From Granulicoccus phenolivorans DSM 17626 = NBRC 107789 = JCM 15570 (GTDB lineage: Bacteria; Actinomycetota; Actinomycetes; Propionibacteriales; Propionibacteriaceae), in contig NZ_AUHH01000007.1 of assembly GCF_000423085.1 (NCBI RefSeq), positions 62,001 to 126,000 on the forward strand: a DNA stretch of 64,000 nt, given 5' to 3'. This document shows positions 34,708 to 43,958 of this stretch, one piece after another (positions within the stretch are counted from its first letter, which is position 1; the number at the start of each line of letters is the position of its first letter). A program made the position numbers and the translations under genes. The notes under the pieces are model-generated. The model saw only the letters and a program-made list of their open reading frames with translations. It was not told the DNA's origin and ran no database searches.

Positions 34708-36030
34708 GTGTCGGACCAGCCCCCACCCCCGCGCGGCCTGAGCCGGGAGATTCTCGCCCTGGCCGTCCCGGCCTTCGCCACGCTGGTCTCCGAGCCCCTG
34801 TTGCTGCTCGCCGATTCCGCGATCATCGGACACCTCGCGACCACCCAACTCGCCGGACTGGCCGTGGCGACCAACATCATCGGGCTGATCAACGGGCTGT
34901 GTGTCTTCCTGGCGTACGGGACGACCGCGACGGTCTCGCGTCGGCTGGGCGCCGGCGACCGGCGCGGGGCACTGGCCGGGGGCATCGACGGGATCGTGCT
35001 GGCCGCGCTCCTCGGGGTCGCCATCACGATCGCCCTGCAGTTCCTGCAGGAGCCGATCATCGCCCTGTACGGCGCCCCACCCGAGGCGGCCCGGGCGGCC
35101 GGGGCGTACCTGCGAATCGCGTCCTTCGGTTTCCCGTTCCTGCTGACCATGCTCGCCTCCACCGGGGTGCTGCGCGGATTGCAGGACACCCGCACCCCAC
35201 TCAAGGTCACCGTCACGATCAACCTGGCCAACATCGCGCTGGATGTGTTCCTGGTGTACGGGGTCGGCCTCGGGATCGCCGGCTCGGCGCTGGGCACGCT
35301 GATCGCGCAGGGAATCGGGTCGCTGATCCTGGGATTCGTGGTGATCCGGGGAGCCCGGCGGCACGGGGTGCGGCTGCGGTTCCACCCCGCCGGGGTGCTC
35401 GGCGCGGCACGCTCGGGGGGCTGGCTGTTCCTGCGCACCATCTCGCTGCAGGGCGCGATCACGGTGACCACCTTCGTGGCCACCCACCACGGCTCGATCG
35501 TGCTGGCCGCCCACCAGGTGGGGTACACCATCTGGTCCACCCTGGCCTTCGCCCACGACGCGTTGGCCATTGCCGCCCAGGCGATCGTCGGCCGCTACCT
35601 GGGGGCCGGGGATGCCGCCAGCACCCGCACGATCACCCGCCGCCTGGTGGTCTGGGGAGTGGGCGCCGGAGTGGTCTTCGGCATCCTCATCGTTGCGGTG
35701 CACCGGGTGCTCCCGGCGGTGTTCACCCCGGACCCGGCGGTGCAGGCGCAGATCTCGGCGATGCTGCTGGTGGTCGCCGCCCTGCAGCCGATCGCCGGGG
35801 TGGTCTTCGTCCTCGACGGCGTCCTGATCGGAGCCGGGGACGCCCGCTACCTCGCCGTCGCCGGGGTGATCACCCTGGTGGCGTACCTGCCCTGCGCGTT
35901 GCTGGTCGACCAGACCCGGGCCGGCCTGGTCTGGCTGTGGATCGCGTTCGGGGTGTTCATGCTGGCTCGGGGGGTGACCCTGACTGCCCGCGCCCGCGGT
36001 TCCCGCTGGATGCGGTTGGGCGCGCGCTGA
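34708..36030 (+). CDS. MATE family (DinF-type) efflux transporter
   Basis: 440 residues with 12 hydrophobic segments in two similar halves. N-half motifs include PAFATLVSEPLLLLADSAIIGHL and the AYGTTATVSRRLGAGD loop typical of DinF-like MATE antiporters; the repeat in the C-half reads IAAQAIVGRYLGAGDA. It exports drugs or metabolites using H+ or Na+; substrate unknown. Start GTG 34708 is positioned for leaderless translation. Confidence 0.9.
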   Translation: MSDQPPPPRGLSREILALAVPAFATLVSEPLLLLADSAIIGHLATTQLAGLAVATNIIGLINGLCVFLAYGTTATVSRRLGAGDRRGALAGGIDGIVLAALLGVAITIALQFLQEPIIALYGAPPEAARAAGAYLRIASFGFPFLLTMLASTGVLRGLQDTRTPLKVTVTINLANIALDVFLVYGVGLGIAGSALGTLIAQGIGSLILGFVVIRGARRHGVRLRFHPAGVLGAARSGGWLFLRTISLQGAITVTTFVATHHGSIVLAAHQVGYTIWSTLAFAHDALAIAAQAIVGRYLGAGDAASTRTITRRLVVWGVGAGVVFGILIVAVHRVLPAVFTPDPAVQAQISAMLLVVAALQPIAGVVFVLDGVLIGAGDARYLAVAGVITLVAYLPCALLVDQTRAGLVWLWIAFGVFMLARGVTLTARARGSRWMRLGAR

Positions 36031-36037
36031 GTCGGGC

Positions 36038-36043
36038 TAAGGT
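36038..36043 (+). promoter_or_regulatory. -10 box for leaderless argE mRNA
   Basis: TAAGGT ends 6 nt before the ATG at 36050. The same bases (aaggtgg) could also act as a ribosome-binding site, so the leaderless reading is less certain here. Confidence 0.4.
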
Positions 36044-36049
36044 GGCGCC

Positions 36050-37210
36050 ATGCCGGAACCCCGCAGCCTCGACTGGGCCCAACGCCTCATCCGCATCGAC
36101 TCCACCAGCCGGATCAGCAACCGCCCGGTGATCGACCTGATCGCCGCCGAGGCGACCCGGCTCGGGCTGGATCCGCAGCTCTGCCCCAACCCGGACGGGA
36201 CGAAGGCGAATCTGCTGATCACCGTGCCGGCCGCCGACGGAACCCGCAGCGGCGGGGTGATCCTGTCCGGGCACTCCGACTGCGTCCCGGTCGACGGACA
36301 GGACTGGACCAGCGACCCGTTCACCCCCGAGGTCCGCGACGGCAAGCTGTACGGCCGCGGCTCGGCCGACATGAAGGGCTACCTGGGGGTCCTGGTCACC
36401 CTGCTGCCGGACATGATCGCCGCCCGGTTGACCGAGCCGATCCATCTGGCGATCTCCTACGACGAGGAGCCGGGCTGTGTCGGCGGCGAGCAGATCGTCC
36501 GCGACATTGCCGAGCGCGGCCTGGCCCCGCGCGCCGCGGTGATCGGGGAACCGTCGATGATGCGGGTGATCACCGGGCACAAGTCGGTGACGATGGGCGT
36601 TGCCACCGTCCGGGGCCGGGCCGCGCATTCCTCGCTCACCAACCAGGGCGTCAACGCGATCGAGTACGCCGCCCGGCTGATCGGCTTCCTCCGCGAGATC
36701 GGGGTCTCCTGGCGTACCGAGGGTCCCTTCGACGAGGGCTACGAAGTGATGTACTCCACAATCGGCACGAACCTGATCCATGGTGGCATCGTGGTGAACA
36801 CCGTCCCGCAGGACTGCACCTTCGAATTCGACTTCCGGACCATTCCCGCGGTCGACATGTACGCCACGATGGACCGGATCCGGGCAAAGGCGGCCGAACT
36901 CGAGGCCGAGATGCAGGCGGTCGACCCGGCGACCTTCCTGCGGATCGAGGCGCGGGTGCAGGTGCCCGGGCTGGGCACCGACCCGGACGCGGACGTCGTC
37001 GCCCTGGCGCACCGGCTGGGCGGGATCCCGTCGACCGATCAGGTCACCTATGGCACCGAGGCGGGTCAGTTCTCCCGGGCCGGGATGCCCGCGGTGGTCT
37101 GCGGCCCCGGCGACATCCAGGTCGCCCATCGCGCCGACGAGTTCGTCCCACTGGAGCAGTTGGTCGCCGCCGAGGAGTTCGTCCTCAGCCTGATCGCCGA
37201 ACTGAGCTGA
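36050..37210 (+). CDS. argE: Acetylornithine deacetylase-like M20 metallopeptidase
   Basis: 386 residues, M20/ArgE fold with two zinc ions. Ligands are visible in LSGHSDCVPVDG (His), GRGSADMKGYL (Asp), SYDEEPGCVGG (Glu-Glu) and AVIGEPS (Glu). The dimerisation/lid domain lies between. It is most like acetylornithine deacetylase ArgE, which releases ornithine in arginine synthesis, but no other arg genes are nearby and succinyl-diaminopimelate or dipeptide substrates are possible. A hairpin separates it from convergent rplI. Confidence 0.8.
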   Translation: MPEPRSLDWAQRLIRIDSTSRISNRPVIDLIAAEATRLGLDPQLCPNPDGTKANLLITVPAADGTRSGGVILSGHSDCVPVDGQDWTSDPFTPEVRDGKLYGRGSADMKGYLGVLVTLLPDMIAARLTEPIHLAISYDEEPGCVGGEQIVRDIAERGLAPRAAVIGEPSMMRVITGHKSVTMGVATVRGRAAHSSLTNQGVNAIEYAARLIGFLREIGVSWRTEGPFDEGYEVMYSTIGTNLIHGGIVVNTVPQDCTFEFDFRTIPAVDMYATMDRIRAKAAELEAEMQAVDPATFLRIEARVQVPGLGTDPDADVVALAHRLGGIPSTDQVTYGTEAGQFSRAGMPAVVCGPGDIQVAHRADEFVPLEQLVAAEEFVLSLIAELS

Positions 37211-37241
37211 ACCCGGCCCACCCCGAGCACACTCGAACCCA

Positions 37242-37275
37242 GAACGGCCGGCCCCCACGTGGGGACCGGCCGTTC
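37242..37275. terminator. Bidirectional hairpin between argE and rplI
   Basis: GAACGGCCGG (37242-37251) pairs with CCGGCCGTTC (37266-37275). Inside it CCCCAC abuts GTGGGG, with a C-A mismatch between the two stems. It serves both convergent units. Confidence 0.75.
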
Positions 37276-37290
37276 AGCTGGTGGGGTCGC

Positions 37291-37740
37291 TCACTGAGCG
37301 GCGACGACCTCCACCGGGAGCTTCGCGGTCACGGCATCGTGGAGCTTGACGCCCACCGACGCGGTTCCGACCTGCTTGATCGGCTTGGCGATCTTGATGG
37401 CGCGCTTGTCGAGGGCCGGGCCACCGGCCTTCTTCACGGCCTGGGCGATGTCGGCGGCCGTGACGCCACCGAACAGCTTGCCGTTCTCGCCGGCGTTGAC
37501 CGCAACCTGCACGGTCAGGCCCTCGATCTGCTCGCGGACCTCCTTGGCGTGATCCAGCGAGCGGATCTCCCGGGCGTCGCGCGCCCGCTTGATGCCCTCG
37601 ATCTGCTTCTCCGCGCCCTTGGTCCACCGGAGGGCGAACCCGCGGGGCAGCAGGTAGTTGCGGCCGTAGCCGTCCTTGACGTCGACGACGTCGCCGGCGA
37701 TCCCGAGGTGGTCCACCGCGGCAGTCAGGATGAGCTTCAT
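37291..37740 (-). CDS. rplI: 50S ribosomal protein L9
   Basis: 149 residues, full L9 length. The N-terminal rRNA-binding domain has the L9 signature (MKLILTAAVDHLGIAGDVVDVKDGYGRNYLLPRGFA), then the long connecting helix and C-terminal domain. Last gene of rpsF-ssb-rpsR-rplI. AAAGGA lies about 7 nt before the ATG at 37740. A bidirectional hairpin follows. Confidence 0.97.
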   Translation of the reverse strand: MKLILTAAVDHLGIAGDVVDVKDGYGRNYLLPRGFALRWTKGAEKQIEGIKRARDAREIRSLDHAKEVREQIEGLTVQVAVNAGENGKLFGGVTAADIAQAVKKAGGPALDKRAIKIAKPIKQVGTASVGVKLHDAVTAKLPVEVVAAQ

Positions 37741-37754
37741 GCTGGTGTCCTTTC

Positions 37755-37991
37755 TCAGCGGGCCGTCGAGGCGTACGGCAGCAGGGCGACTTCGCGCGCG
37801 TTCTTGATCGCCAGGGCGATCTTGCGCTGATCCTGCACGGACAGTCCGGTCACCCGACGGGCACGGATCTTGCCGCGCTCGGAGATGAACTTGCGCAGGG
37901 TGTTGATGTCCTTGTAGTCGATGTTGGCGACCCGGGTCGACTTGACCGGTACCGCCTTCTTCGGCTTCATCGGCTTGCGAGGTGATGCCAT
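37755..37991 (-). CDS. rpsR: 30S ribosomal protein S18
   Basis: 78 residues. S18 core [53 protein letters not shown]. The first 20 residues are Lys/Pro-rich. No Cys motif, so this is the zinc-independent (C-minus) form. ATG 37991 has GGGAGAG upstream. Lies 14 nt before rplI. Confidence 0.96.
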   Translation of the reverse strand: MASPRKPMKPKKAVPVKSTRVANIDYKDINTLRKFISERGKIRARRVTGLSVQDQRKIALAIKNAREVALLPYASTAR

Positions 37992-38064
37992 TGTGGTGCT
38001 CTCCCTTTCAGTTGAGCCCGGCTTGCGCCGGAATGGTTCGATTGAGGATTCCCCGAGGGGAGGG

Positions 38065-38081
38065 GGCCCGGAGCCCGGGCC
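38065..38081 (-). other. Stem-loop between ssb and rpsR
   Basis: GGCCCGG (38065-38071) and CCGGGCC (38075-38081) form a 7-bp stem with a 3-nt loop in the ssb-rpsR gap. It could act as a partial attenuator or mRNA-processing element; there is no U-tract. Confidence 0.35.
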
Positions 38082-38089
38082 GGATGGGA

Positions 38090-38677
38090 TCAAAAGGGCG
38101 GATCCTCGTTCTGGGCCTGCGCCCAGGGATCGTTGCCCGCCGAACGGTTCCCACCTTGGTTGCCCTGGTTGGCCGGGCTGCCCTGGCCCCAGGGATCGTT
38201 CTGCTGCTGGCGCGGCTGACCGCCACCGCCGTAGCCCCCATCGGAGCCACCGCCGTAGTTGCCACCGCCGCCACCGCCGCCGTAGTTGCCGCCACCGCCG
38301 CCGGATCCGCCGCCACTGGTGCGGGTCACCTTCGCGGTCGCGTACCGCAACGACGGCCCGATCTCGTCGACATCGAGTTCGAACACCGTCCGCCGCGAGC
38401 CGTCCTGCGCCTCGTAGGAGCGCGACTTGAGTCGGCCCTGCACGACGACGCGGGTGCCCTTGGTGAGCGACTCGGCGACGTTCTCGGCCACCTGCCGCCA
38501 CACGGCGCAGTTGATGAACATGGCTTCGCCGTCACGCCATTCATTGGCCTGTCGGTCGAAGTTCCGCGGGGTGGACGCGACGGTGAAGTTGGCCACCGCT
38601 GCCCCCGACGGGGTGAATCGCAGCTCGGGGTCGGCGGTCAGATTGCCGACCAACGTGATGATTGTTTCGCCTGCCAT
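38090..38677 (-). CDS. ssb: Single-stranded DNA-binding protein
   Basis: 195 residues. The OB-fold (about 1-115; [32 protein letters not shown]) is followed by a Gly/Gln/Asn-rich flexible linker and the acidic tip NEDPPF, which recruits repair and replication proteins. This is the operonic, replicative Ssb of actinobacteria. ATG 38677 has GGAGAG just upstream. Confidence 0.95.
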   Translation of the reverse strand: MAGETIITLVGNLTADPELRFTPSGAAVANFTVASTPRNFDRQANEWRDGEAMFINCAVWRQVAENVAESLTKGTRVVVQGRLKSRSYEAQDGSRRTVFELDVDEIGPSLRYATAKVTRTSGGGSGGGGGNYGGGGGGGNYGGGSDGGYGGGGQPRQQQNDPWGQGSPANQGNQGGNRSAGNDPWAQAQNEDPPF

Positions 38678-38769
38678 GAACTCTCCGGATCGATCGTCGA
38701 TGCTTCGGGACCAAGACTGCCACCGGCCCCCGACAAAAAATCAGTGGGCCGCAGTCCGGTGATCGGGGC

Positions 38770-39057
38770 TCACTTGTCGAGCAGGAACACCTTGGTGCGC
38801 ATGATCTGCTCGTTGATGCCGAACTGACGATTCAGCTCCTGCACGTCGGCAGGGGTGCTGGTCAGCTTGAGCACGACGTAGATGCCTTCGGTCTTCTTGT
38901 TGATCTCGGTGGCGAGCCGACGCTTGCCCCACAGATCGAACTCGTCGACGCTGCCGCCGTTGTTGGTGATCAGCTCGAGGTACTTCTCCACCCGGGGAGT
39001 CACCTGACGCTCGTCCAGCTCGGGGCTGATGATCATCATGATCTCGTACTTGCGCAT
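38770..39057 (-). CDS. rpsF: 30S ribosomal protein S6
   Basis: 95 residues, full S6 fold: MRKYEIMMIISPELDERQV at the N-terminus, then VDEFDLWGKRRLATEINKKTEGIYVVLKL. The true start is ATG 39057, preceded by AGGAGG; a longer in-frame extension upstream is not coding. First gene of the operon, with a sigma-A-type promoter about 110 nt upstream. Confidence 0.96.
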   Translation of the reverse strand: MRKYEIMMIISPELDERQVTPRVEKYLELITNNGGSVDEFDLWGKRRLATEINKKTEGIYVVLKLTSTPADVQELNRQFGINEQIMRTKVFLLDK

Positions 39058-39168
39058 ACGCGTACTCCACCTCCTCTGGTCTTGCGGCCATGGGTCTGTC
39101 CCATGGCAGGAGGGCGAATGCTGCCCGGCCCAATCGGTGGCCCGGGCGGTTCGATGAACCAAGGGACA

Positions 39169-39197
39169 ACGTTATCGGGTTTGCGACCCCGGACCAA
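39169..39197 (-). promoter_or_regulatory. Promoter of the rpsF-ssb-rpsR-rplI operon
   Basis: On the minus strand TTGGTC (39192-39197) and TAACGT (39169-39174) are 17 bp apart. The leader to the rpsF ATG would be about 105 nt. The rest of the 39058-39326 gap shows nothing else. Confidence 0.6.
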
Positions 39198-39326
39198 GTC
39201 CGGAATCGCGCTTCGGTGCGGTCAGGCAGCGTCACAGTGGGGTCCGCAGCTTCGGCGCGCCGGGACGCCGGGTTACCGATGGTGACGTTGGGTGGATGTG
39301 GTGAAGCTCGACCCGCGGGCGCGGCG

Positions 39327-41165
39327 CTACTTCACCCGGTTCGCGATGGTGTCGTACATCTCCTTGATGTCGGCACCGTAGCGACGGATCGCCTCGCGCC
39401 GCCGGACCTTGAGGGTCGGGGTGAGGATCCCGTTGTCCAGGTTGAACTCCTCGGGGATCAGGGTGAACCCACGGATCTGTTCATAGCCGGGCAGGTCGGC
39501 GGTCGCTTCGGCGATCCGTTGGTGCACCACGTGGCGCACCTTGTGGTTGCGGACCAGTTCCTCCACCGGTCCGTGTACGCCGAGTTCCCCGGCGATCCGC
39601 TCCAGCTCGGGGACGTAGGGCCGGATCAGGGCGGTCAGGCAGGGCCGGTTGTCCCCGATGACGACGGCGTACTCGATCAGCGGGTCGGCCATCAGTTCGG
39701 CCTCCAGCGGGCCGGGGGCGATGTTCTTGCCCCCCTCGGTGACGATCAGGTCCTTCATCCGGTCGGTGATCCGCAGATAGCCGTGCTCGTCGATCCAGCC
39801 GACATCCCCGGTGCGCAGCCAGCGCTTGCCGTCGGGGTCGGTGACGATGACCTGGCTGGTCGCCTCGGGCTTGTTCCAGTAGCCGACCATGATGTTGGGG
39901 CCGCTGAACCAGATCTCGCCGTGTCCGGGTTCGAAGGTGCTCTCCGGTGGCGGCACGATCTTCAACTCCCCGCCCGGCAGGACCTGGCCCACGGTGCCGA
40001 ACTGCCAACCGTGCAGCCGGTTGAAGGTGATCAGCGGCGCGGCCTCGGTGAGCCCGTAGCCCTCGTTGATCAGGATGCCGGCGGCCCAGAAGAACTCCGC
40101 GACCTCCTGGCGCAGCGGCGCCCCGCCGGAGGACAGCAGCTTCTTGGGCCCGCCGATGGCCTCCCGGATGCTGGAGAAGACCAGCTTGTCGGCGATCCGC
40201 AGTTGCTCGGTGAGGACGCGGCTGCGCTTGTCCCCGGCCAGCTGGGCCTGCCGGCCCACCTCCAGGGCCCACTTGAGGATGCCGCTGCGTACCTTGGAAC
40301 CGGCGACCTTCTGGTGCACCACCGCGTACACCTGCTCGTACAGCCGCGGCACACTCACCATCACGTTCGCCCGGGTCTGCGGCATCGCCTCGGCGATCCG
40401 CTTCGGATCCGGCAACAGTGTGATCTGCGCACCCAGCGACAGCAGCAGGAAACTCCAGGCGCGCTCGAAGGAATGACTCAGCGGCAGGAAGGCCAGCCCC
40501 TGGTCCTCGCAGTCCAACGGGAACGCGTCCACGCAGGATTCGATCTCGTGCAGGAAGGCCTGATGGGTGAGCATCACGCCCTTGGGCTCCCCGGTGGTGC
40601 CGGAGGTGTAGATCAGCGTCGCCAGGTCGGTTCCGGTGACCCGGTCGGCCCGGGCCCGGACCTCCTCGGCCCGGTCGGGGTGCCGGGCCAGCAGGGTGGC
40701 GAAATCGGTGCAGACCCGGCCCTGACCGGCCGCCGCGTCCAGCTGTACGCCGGGATCGAAGCTGATCACCACGGGCGGATCGGCAAGCTCGTTGACCACC
40801 GCGCCGACCCGTTCGGCCTCGGACTGCCCGGCCACGAAGATGACCTTGGCGCCGGAGTCGGCGAGGATGTGGTGGACCTGGTGCGGGGTCGAGGTCTGGT
40901 AGAGCGGAACGGTGACGGCGCCGATGTGCAGGCAGGCCAGATCGGCCACCAACCACTCCGGCCGATTGCCGGAGAAGATCCCTACCCGATCGCCGTGCTC
41001 GACGCCGAGATCGATCAGGGCCGCGCCCAGCCAGGTGATCTCCTGACCCAACTCGGCATAGCTGGTCACCGCGAAATCGGATCCTTCGGCGATCCGCAGG
41101 GCCGTTCGGGTGGGCCAGGTCTTCGTTGACCGTTCGAACAGCCGCCCCAGGGTTTCTGCTGTCAT
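39327..41165 (-). CDS. Long-chain acyl-CoA synthetase (AMP-forming)
   Basis: 612 residues of the ANL superfamily, FadD15/FAA1-like. The ATP/AMP motif LIYTSGTTGEPKGVMLTH lies near residue 190, then NEGYGLTEAAP, WLRTGDVGWIDEHGYLRITDR, and the KDLIVTEGGKNIAPGPLE lysine region. It activates long-chain fatty acids to acyl-CoA via acyl-adenylates at the membrane face. ATG 41165 has no close canonical ribosome-binding site (gaaggtgagcag lies about 7-18 nt upstream). It lies upstream of and co-directional with the rpsF operon. Confidence 0.92.
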   Translation of the reverse strand: MTAETLGRLFERSTKTWPTRTALRIAEGSDFAVTSYAELGQEITWLGAALIDLGVEHGDRVGIFSGNRPEWLVADLACLHIGAVTVPLYQTSTPHQVHHILADSGAKVIFVAGQSEAERVGAVVNELADPPVVISFDPGVQLDAAAGQGRVCTDFATLLARHPDRAEEVRARADRVTGTDLATLIYTSGTTGEPKGVMLTHQAFLHEIESCVDAFPLDCEDQGLAFLPLSHSFERAWSFLLLSLGAQITLLPDPKRIAEAMPQTRANVMVSVPRLYEQVYAVVHQKVAGSKVRSGILKWALEVGRQAQLAGDKRSRVLTEQLRIADKLVFSSIREAIGGPKKLLSSGGAPLRQEVAEFFWAAGILINEGYGLTEAAPLITFNRLHGWQFGTVGQVLPGGELKIVPPPESTFEPGHGEIWFSGPNIMVGYWNKPEATSQVIVTDPDGKRWLRTGDVGWIDEHGYLRITDRMKDLIVTEGGKNIAPGPLEAELMADPLIEYAVVIGDNRPCLTALIRPYVPELERIAGELGVHGPVEELVRNHKVRHVVHQRIAEATADLPGYEQIRGFTLIPEEFNLDNGILTPTLKVRRREAIRRYGADIKEMYDTIANRVK

Positions 41166-41237
41166 TGACTTCTGCTCACCTTCGTCCGTGATACTCCACC
41201 GTAGCCCAGTGGCTTCGGCAACACCGCCGGTGGTGGA

Positions 41238-42065
41238 CTATTGACCGGGCTCGGATTCGGCCGGGGCCTGTTCGGGCTGGGCCGGGCTGAAGGCGAGCAC
41301 CCCGCAGGCCACCGTCGCGACCAGGATCGCCAGCACCGCCGGCCAGGCCCACCCCGGCCGGACGGTGTCGCCCAACCAGTACCAGCCGATCACGCCCGGC
41401 ACGATGATCTCCACCACCCACAGCAGGGCGGTGGCCGGGCCGACGCTGCCCTGCTCCAGGGCCCGCGCATAGGCGAGCATCCCGATCGCGCCGAAGCCCA
41501 GCACCAGCCAGAGGGTCCACGACCCCAGCAGCCCGACCAGTCCATGGTCCAGGGGCAGGCCGCGGGCACCGACCGCCGCCCCGGAGAACCCCAGGCCCGC
41601 CAGCACGGCCATCACCGCCGGATGGTGCCGGCGATACAGCACCGCCACGGCGATCCCGACTCCGACCAGCCCGACCAGCAGGACCTCGTCGAAGAGGATC
41701 GAGGGCCGCACCGCGGCCTCGGTGCCGGACGCCGCACCGACCACGACCAGCGCGATCACCGTGGCGACCACGGCCACGACGTCGCGGCGCAACAGCCGCG
41801 CCCCGAGGAACAGCCGGGCCAGCAGAACCGTCACCGCCAACGACCCGGCCAGCACCGCCTGCACGGTGAACAGCGGCAGCGCCTGCATCGCGACCACCGA
41901 CGACACCCAGGCCAGCAGATCCAGGCCCATCCCGACCAGGTAGCCCGGCTGCACCACCACCCGGGCGCCGGTGGCCCGGCGCGCGGCCACGGCCTGGATC
42001 ACCGAGGCCGCGCCGTAGCAGAGCATGCCGACCACGGCGGCGACCCACGCCACCGGCACTGACAC
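41238..42065 (-). CDS. DMT-superfamily (EamA-like) membrane transporter
   Basis: 275 residues with about nine to ten hydrophobic helices, a DMT-type permease without recognisable substrate motif. GTG 42065 follows the dcd stop by 2 nt, and GTG 42059 is a close alternative. The longer upstream frame overlaps dcd and is not coding. Operon with dcd. Confidence 0.78.
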   Translation of the reverse strand: MSVPVAWVAAVVGMLCYGAASVIQAVAARRATGARVVVQPGYLVGMGLDLLAWVSSVVAMQALPLFTVQAVLAGSLAVTVLLARLFLGARLLRRDVVAVVATVIALVVVGAASGTEAAVRPSILFDEVLLVGLVGVGIAVAVLYRRHHPAVMAVLAGLGFSGAAVGARGLPLDHGLVGLLGSWTLWLVLGFGAIGMLAYARALEQGSVGPATALLWVVEIIVPGVIGWYWLGDTVRPGWAWPAVLAILVATVACGVLAFSPAQPEQAPAESEPGQ

Positions 42066-42067
42066 AC

Positions 42068-42643
42068 TCAGAGCTGGGTCCGATGAAAATTCAGCGCCGA
42101 GCGGCTCGGGGTCGGTCCGCGCTGCCCCTGGTACCGGGACTGGTTGCGTTCTGATCCGTAGGGGAACTCCGCCGCAGAGGTGAGCTGGAAGAAGCAGAAC
42201 TGGCCGATCTTCATCCCCGGCCACAGTTTGATCGGCAGCGTCGCGACGTTGGACAGCTCGAGGGTGACGTGACCGGAGAAGCCGGGATCGATGAATCCGG
42301 CGGTGGAGTGGGTCAACAACCCGAGTCGGCCCAGTGAGGACTTGCCCTCCAACCGGGCAGCGATGTCGTCGGGCAGGGACACCGACTCGTACGTCGCCCC
42401 GAGGACGAATTCGCCGGGATGCAGCACGAACGGGTCGTCGCCGTCGGGTTCGACCAGCCGGGTGAGTTCGGACTGCGGCTCGGCCGGGTCGATCACCGGG
42501 TACTTGTGGTTCTCGAAGACCCGGAAGTACCGATCCAGGCGTACGTCGATGCTGGAGGGCTGCACCATGGCGGGCAGGTACGGATCGAGCACGATCCGGC
42601 CGGCATCGATCTGAGTCCGCAGATCTCGGTCTGACAGAAGCAT
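42068..42643 (-). CDS. dcd: dCTP deaminase (likely dUMP-forming, Dcd/Dut type)
   Basis: 191 residues. Signature segments [51 protein letters not shown] and the C-terminal [14 protein letters not shown] lid are present. Actinobacterial homologs of this length convert dCTP directly to dUMP, feeding thymidylate synthesis and removing dUTP; the bifunctional reading is from family knowledge. ATG 42643 has a TAATCT box 7 nt upstream on the minus strand, suggesting leaderless mRNA. Confidence 0.93.
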   Translation of the reverse strand: MLLSDRDLRTQIDAGRIVLDPYLPAMVQPSSIDVRLDRYFRVFENHKYPVIDPAEPQSELTRLVEPDGDDPFVLHPGEFVLGATYESVSLPDDIAARLEGKSSLGRLGLLTHSTAGFIDPGFSGHVTLELSNVATLPIKLWPGMKIGQFCFFQLTSAAEFPYGSERNQSRYQGQRGPTPSRSALNFHRTQL

Positions 42644-42650
42644 GGGGCCG

Positions 42651-42656
42651 AGATTA
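42651..42656 (-). promoter_or_regulatory. -10 box for leaderless dcd mRNA
   Basis: TAATCT on the minus strand ends 7 nt before the dcd ATG at 42643. Confidence 0.5.
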
Positions 42657-42683
42657 CCGGCTCATTCGCGCCGAGGTTACCGC

Positions 42684-43760
42684 TCACTCACGCAGCAACT
42701 GCAGCACATGATCGCCGAAGGAGACCCGCTGTCCCTCGCCGACCCGCGCCGCCTCGCCGGGATTCAGCCGGCGGAACCGGCCGCCGGGCTCCTCGACCCC
42801 CGAGCCGTTGGTCGAGCCACAATCCATCACGAACACCCCGTCCCGGTCGAGGGCAACCAGCAGGTGGGTCTTGGAGACCGTACGCGTGGCGTCGTCCACC
42901 CGGACCGGGGCGGCGGGTTCGCCCGGCCGGGGTTCGGGATTGCGGCCGAGCAGCACGGCCGGACGCACCGGGAGCCGCCGCCCGTCGGCCAGGGCGATCA
43001 CCCAGCCGACCTCCGGTGCGGACCGGACCGTCGGCGGGGTGTGCCGGCTGCCCGGCGGGGCGACCGAGGTGGCGTCAGGGTCGTCCGGCGTCGAGACCGG
43101 ACGCGGGGATGGCGTCGAGACCGGAGGTGCCGGCTGTGCCGAGACCGGGGGTGCCGGCTGTGCCGGGGGTGGCGGCGTACCGGCGGCTGCGGTCAGATGC
43201 GCCGGCAGGCCGACCGTACGCGCCCGGGGTCGCGGCTGCGGCGCCATCGGCCGCTCCCGGGCCACCGGCCGCTGCGACACCACGATGGCCCCGGCGGCCC
43301 GGTCGTGCCAGCCCCGGTACTGATCGTCGATCACCAGCCACACCAGCATCAGGATGTAGGGGACGATGAGGGCGGCCAGCACCCCGGCGGCCAATTGTCG
43401 GGCGGCGAAGCGTCCCCACCCGATCTGCCGCCCGTCGCGGATCCCGACGATCTCCAGCCCGAGCACGCGCATGCCGGGGGTCGCGGCCCGCTCGGCCCCC
43501 GACCACCAGACGAAGCCCGCCCAGCCGAGCAGGATCAGCCCGGCCAGCACGGTCACCACCAGCAGGACATTCGCGTTGGTGATCACCGTCAGGCCGAGCC
43601 CGTACGCCGCGACCACCACCAGCGGCACGATCGAATCCACCACCGCGGCCAGGAAGCGCAGACCCAGCCCGGCCGGCTCGGCAGTGGGCCCCTCGGCCGC
43701 CGGAATCCCGGAGTTGCCCGGAGCGGGCGTACCGGGGGCGGGGGCGTACGACTCGGTCAT
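42684..43760 (-). CDS. RDD membrane domain fused to FHA domain
   Basis: 358 residues. An N-terminal disordered segment precedes an RDD domain with three to four membrane helices (GLRFLAAVVDSIVPLVVVAAYG; PGMRVLGLEIV; YRGWHDRAAGAIVV). A Pro-rich linker with repeats QPAPPVS leads to a C-terminal FHA domain (LGRNPEP, RTVSKTHLLV, STNGSGV) that would read phosphothreonine. Domain order suggests a membrane-anchored receptor for a Ser/Thr kinase target. ATG 43760 has AGGAGG 6 nt upstream. No kinase gene is in the window. Confidence 0.85.
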   Translation of the reverse strand: MTESYAPAPGTPAPGNSGIPAAEGPTAEPAGLGLRFLAAVVDSIVPLVVVAAYGLGLTVITNANVLLVVTVLAGLILLGWAGFVWWSGAERAATPGMRVLGLEIVGIRDGRQIGWGRFAARQLAAGVLAALIVPYILMLVWLVIDDQYRGWHDRAAGAIVVSQRPVARERPMAPQPRPRARTVGLPAHLTAAAGTPPPPAQPAPPVSAQPAPPVSTPSPRPVSTPDDPDATSVAPPGSRHTPPTVRSAPEVGWVIALADGRRLPVRPAVLLGRNPEPRPGEPAAPVRVDDATRTVSKTHLLVALDRDGVFVMDCGSTNGSGVEEPGGRFRRLNPGEAARVGEGQRVSFGDHVLQLLRE

Positions 43761-43878
43761 CACCCTCCTGCAGTTCGCCGGGTCCATCAGCACTCGCGGG
43801 CTACGGTAGCGCGGCCGGTGGCGCATTCCCCGCTCCAACGGACCCGCGACCTCTCCCCTTCGACCCCGCGCACCGAAG

Positions 43879-43898
43879 TTTCGTGTACCATCGCGAAA
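43879..43898. promoter_or_regulatory. Short inverted repeat upstream of FAD dehydrogenase
   Basis: TTTCG (43879-43883) and CGAAA (43894-43898) are spaced by 10 nt in the divergent gap between the RDD-FHA gene and the dehydrogenase gene. A possible operator, short and unsupported by other evidence. Confidence 0.3.
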
Positions 43899-43958
43899 TA
43901 ACGGAGATCTGCGCCTCAACGTAGAGCCGCGGAATCCTGGTCGGCGAAAGGTGCGCCC

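Noticed and set aside
38004-38501. Longer N-terminal extension of rpsR
   Set aside because: Upstream codons are out-of-frame ssb and the intergenic stem; the 78-residue S18 with its own ribosome-binding site is the standard length.
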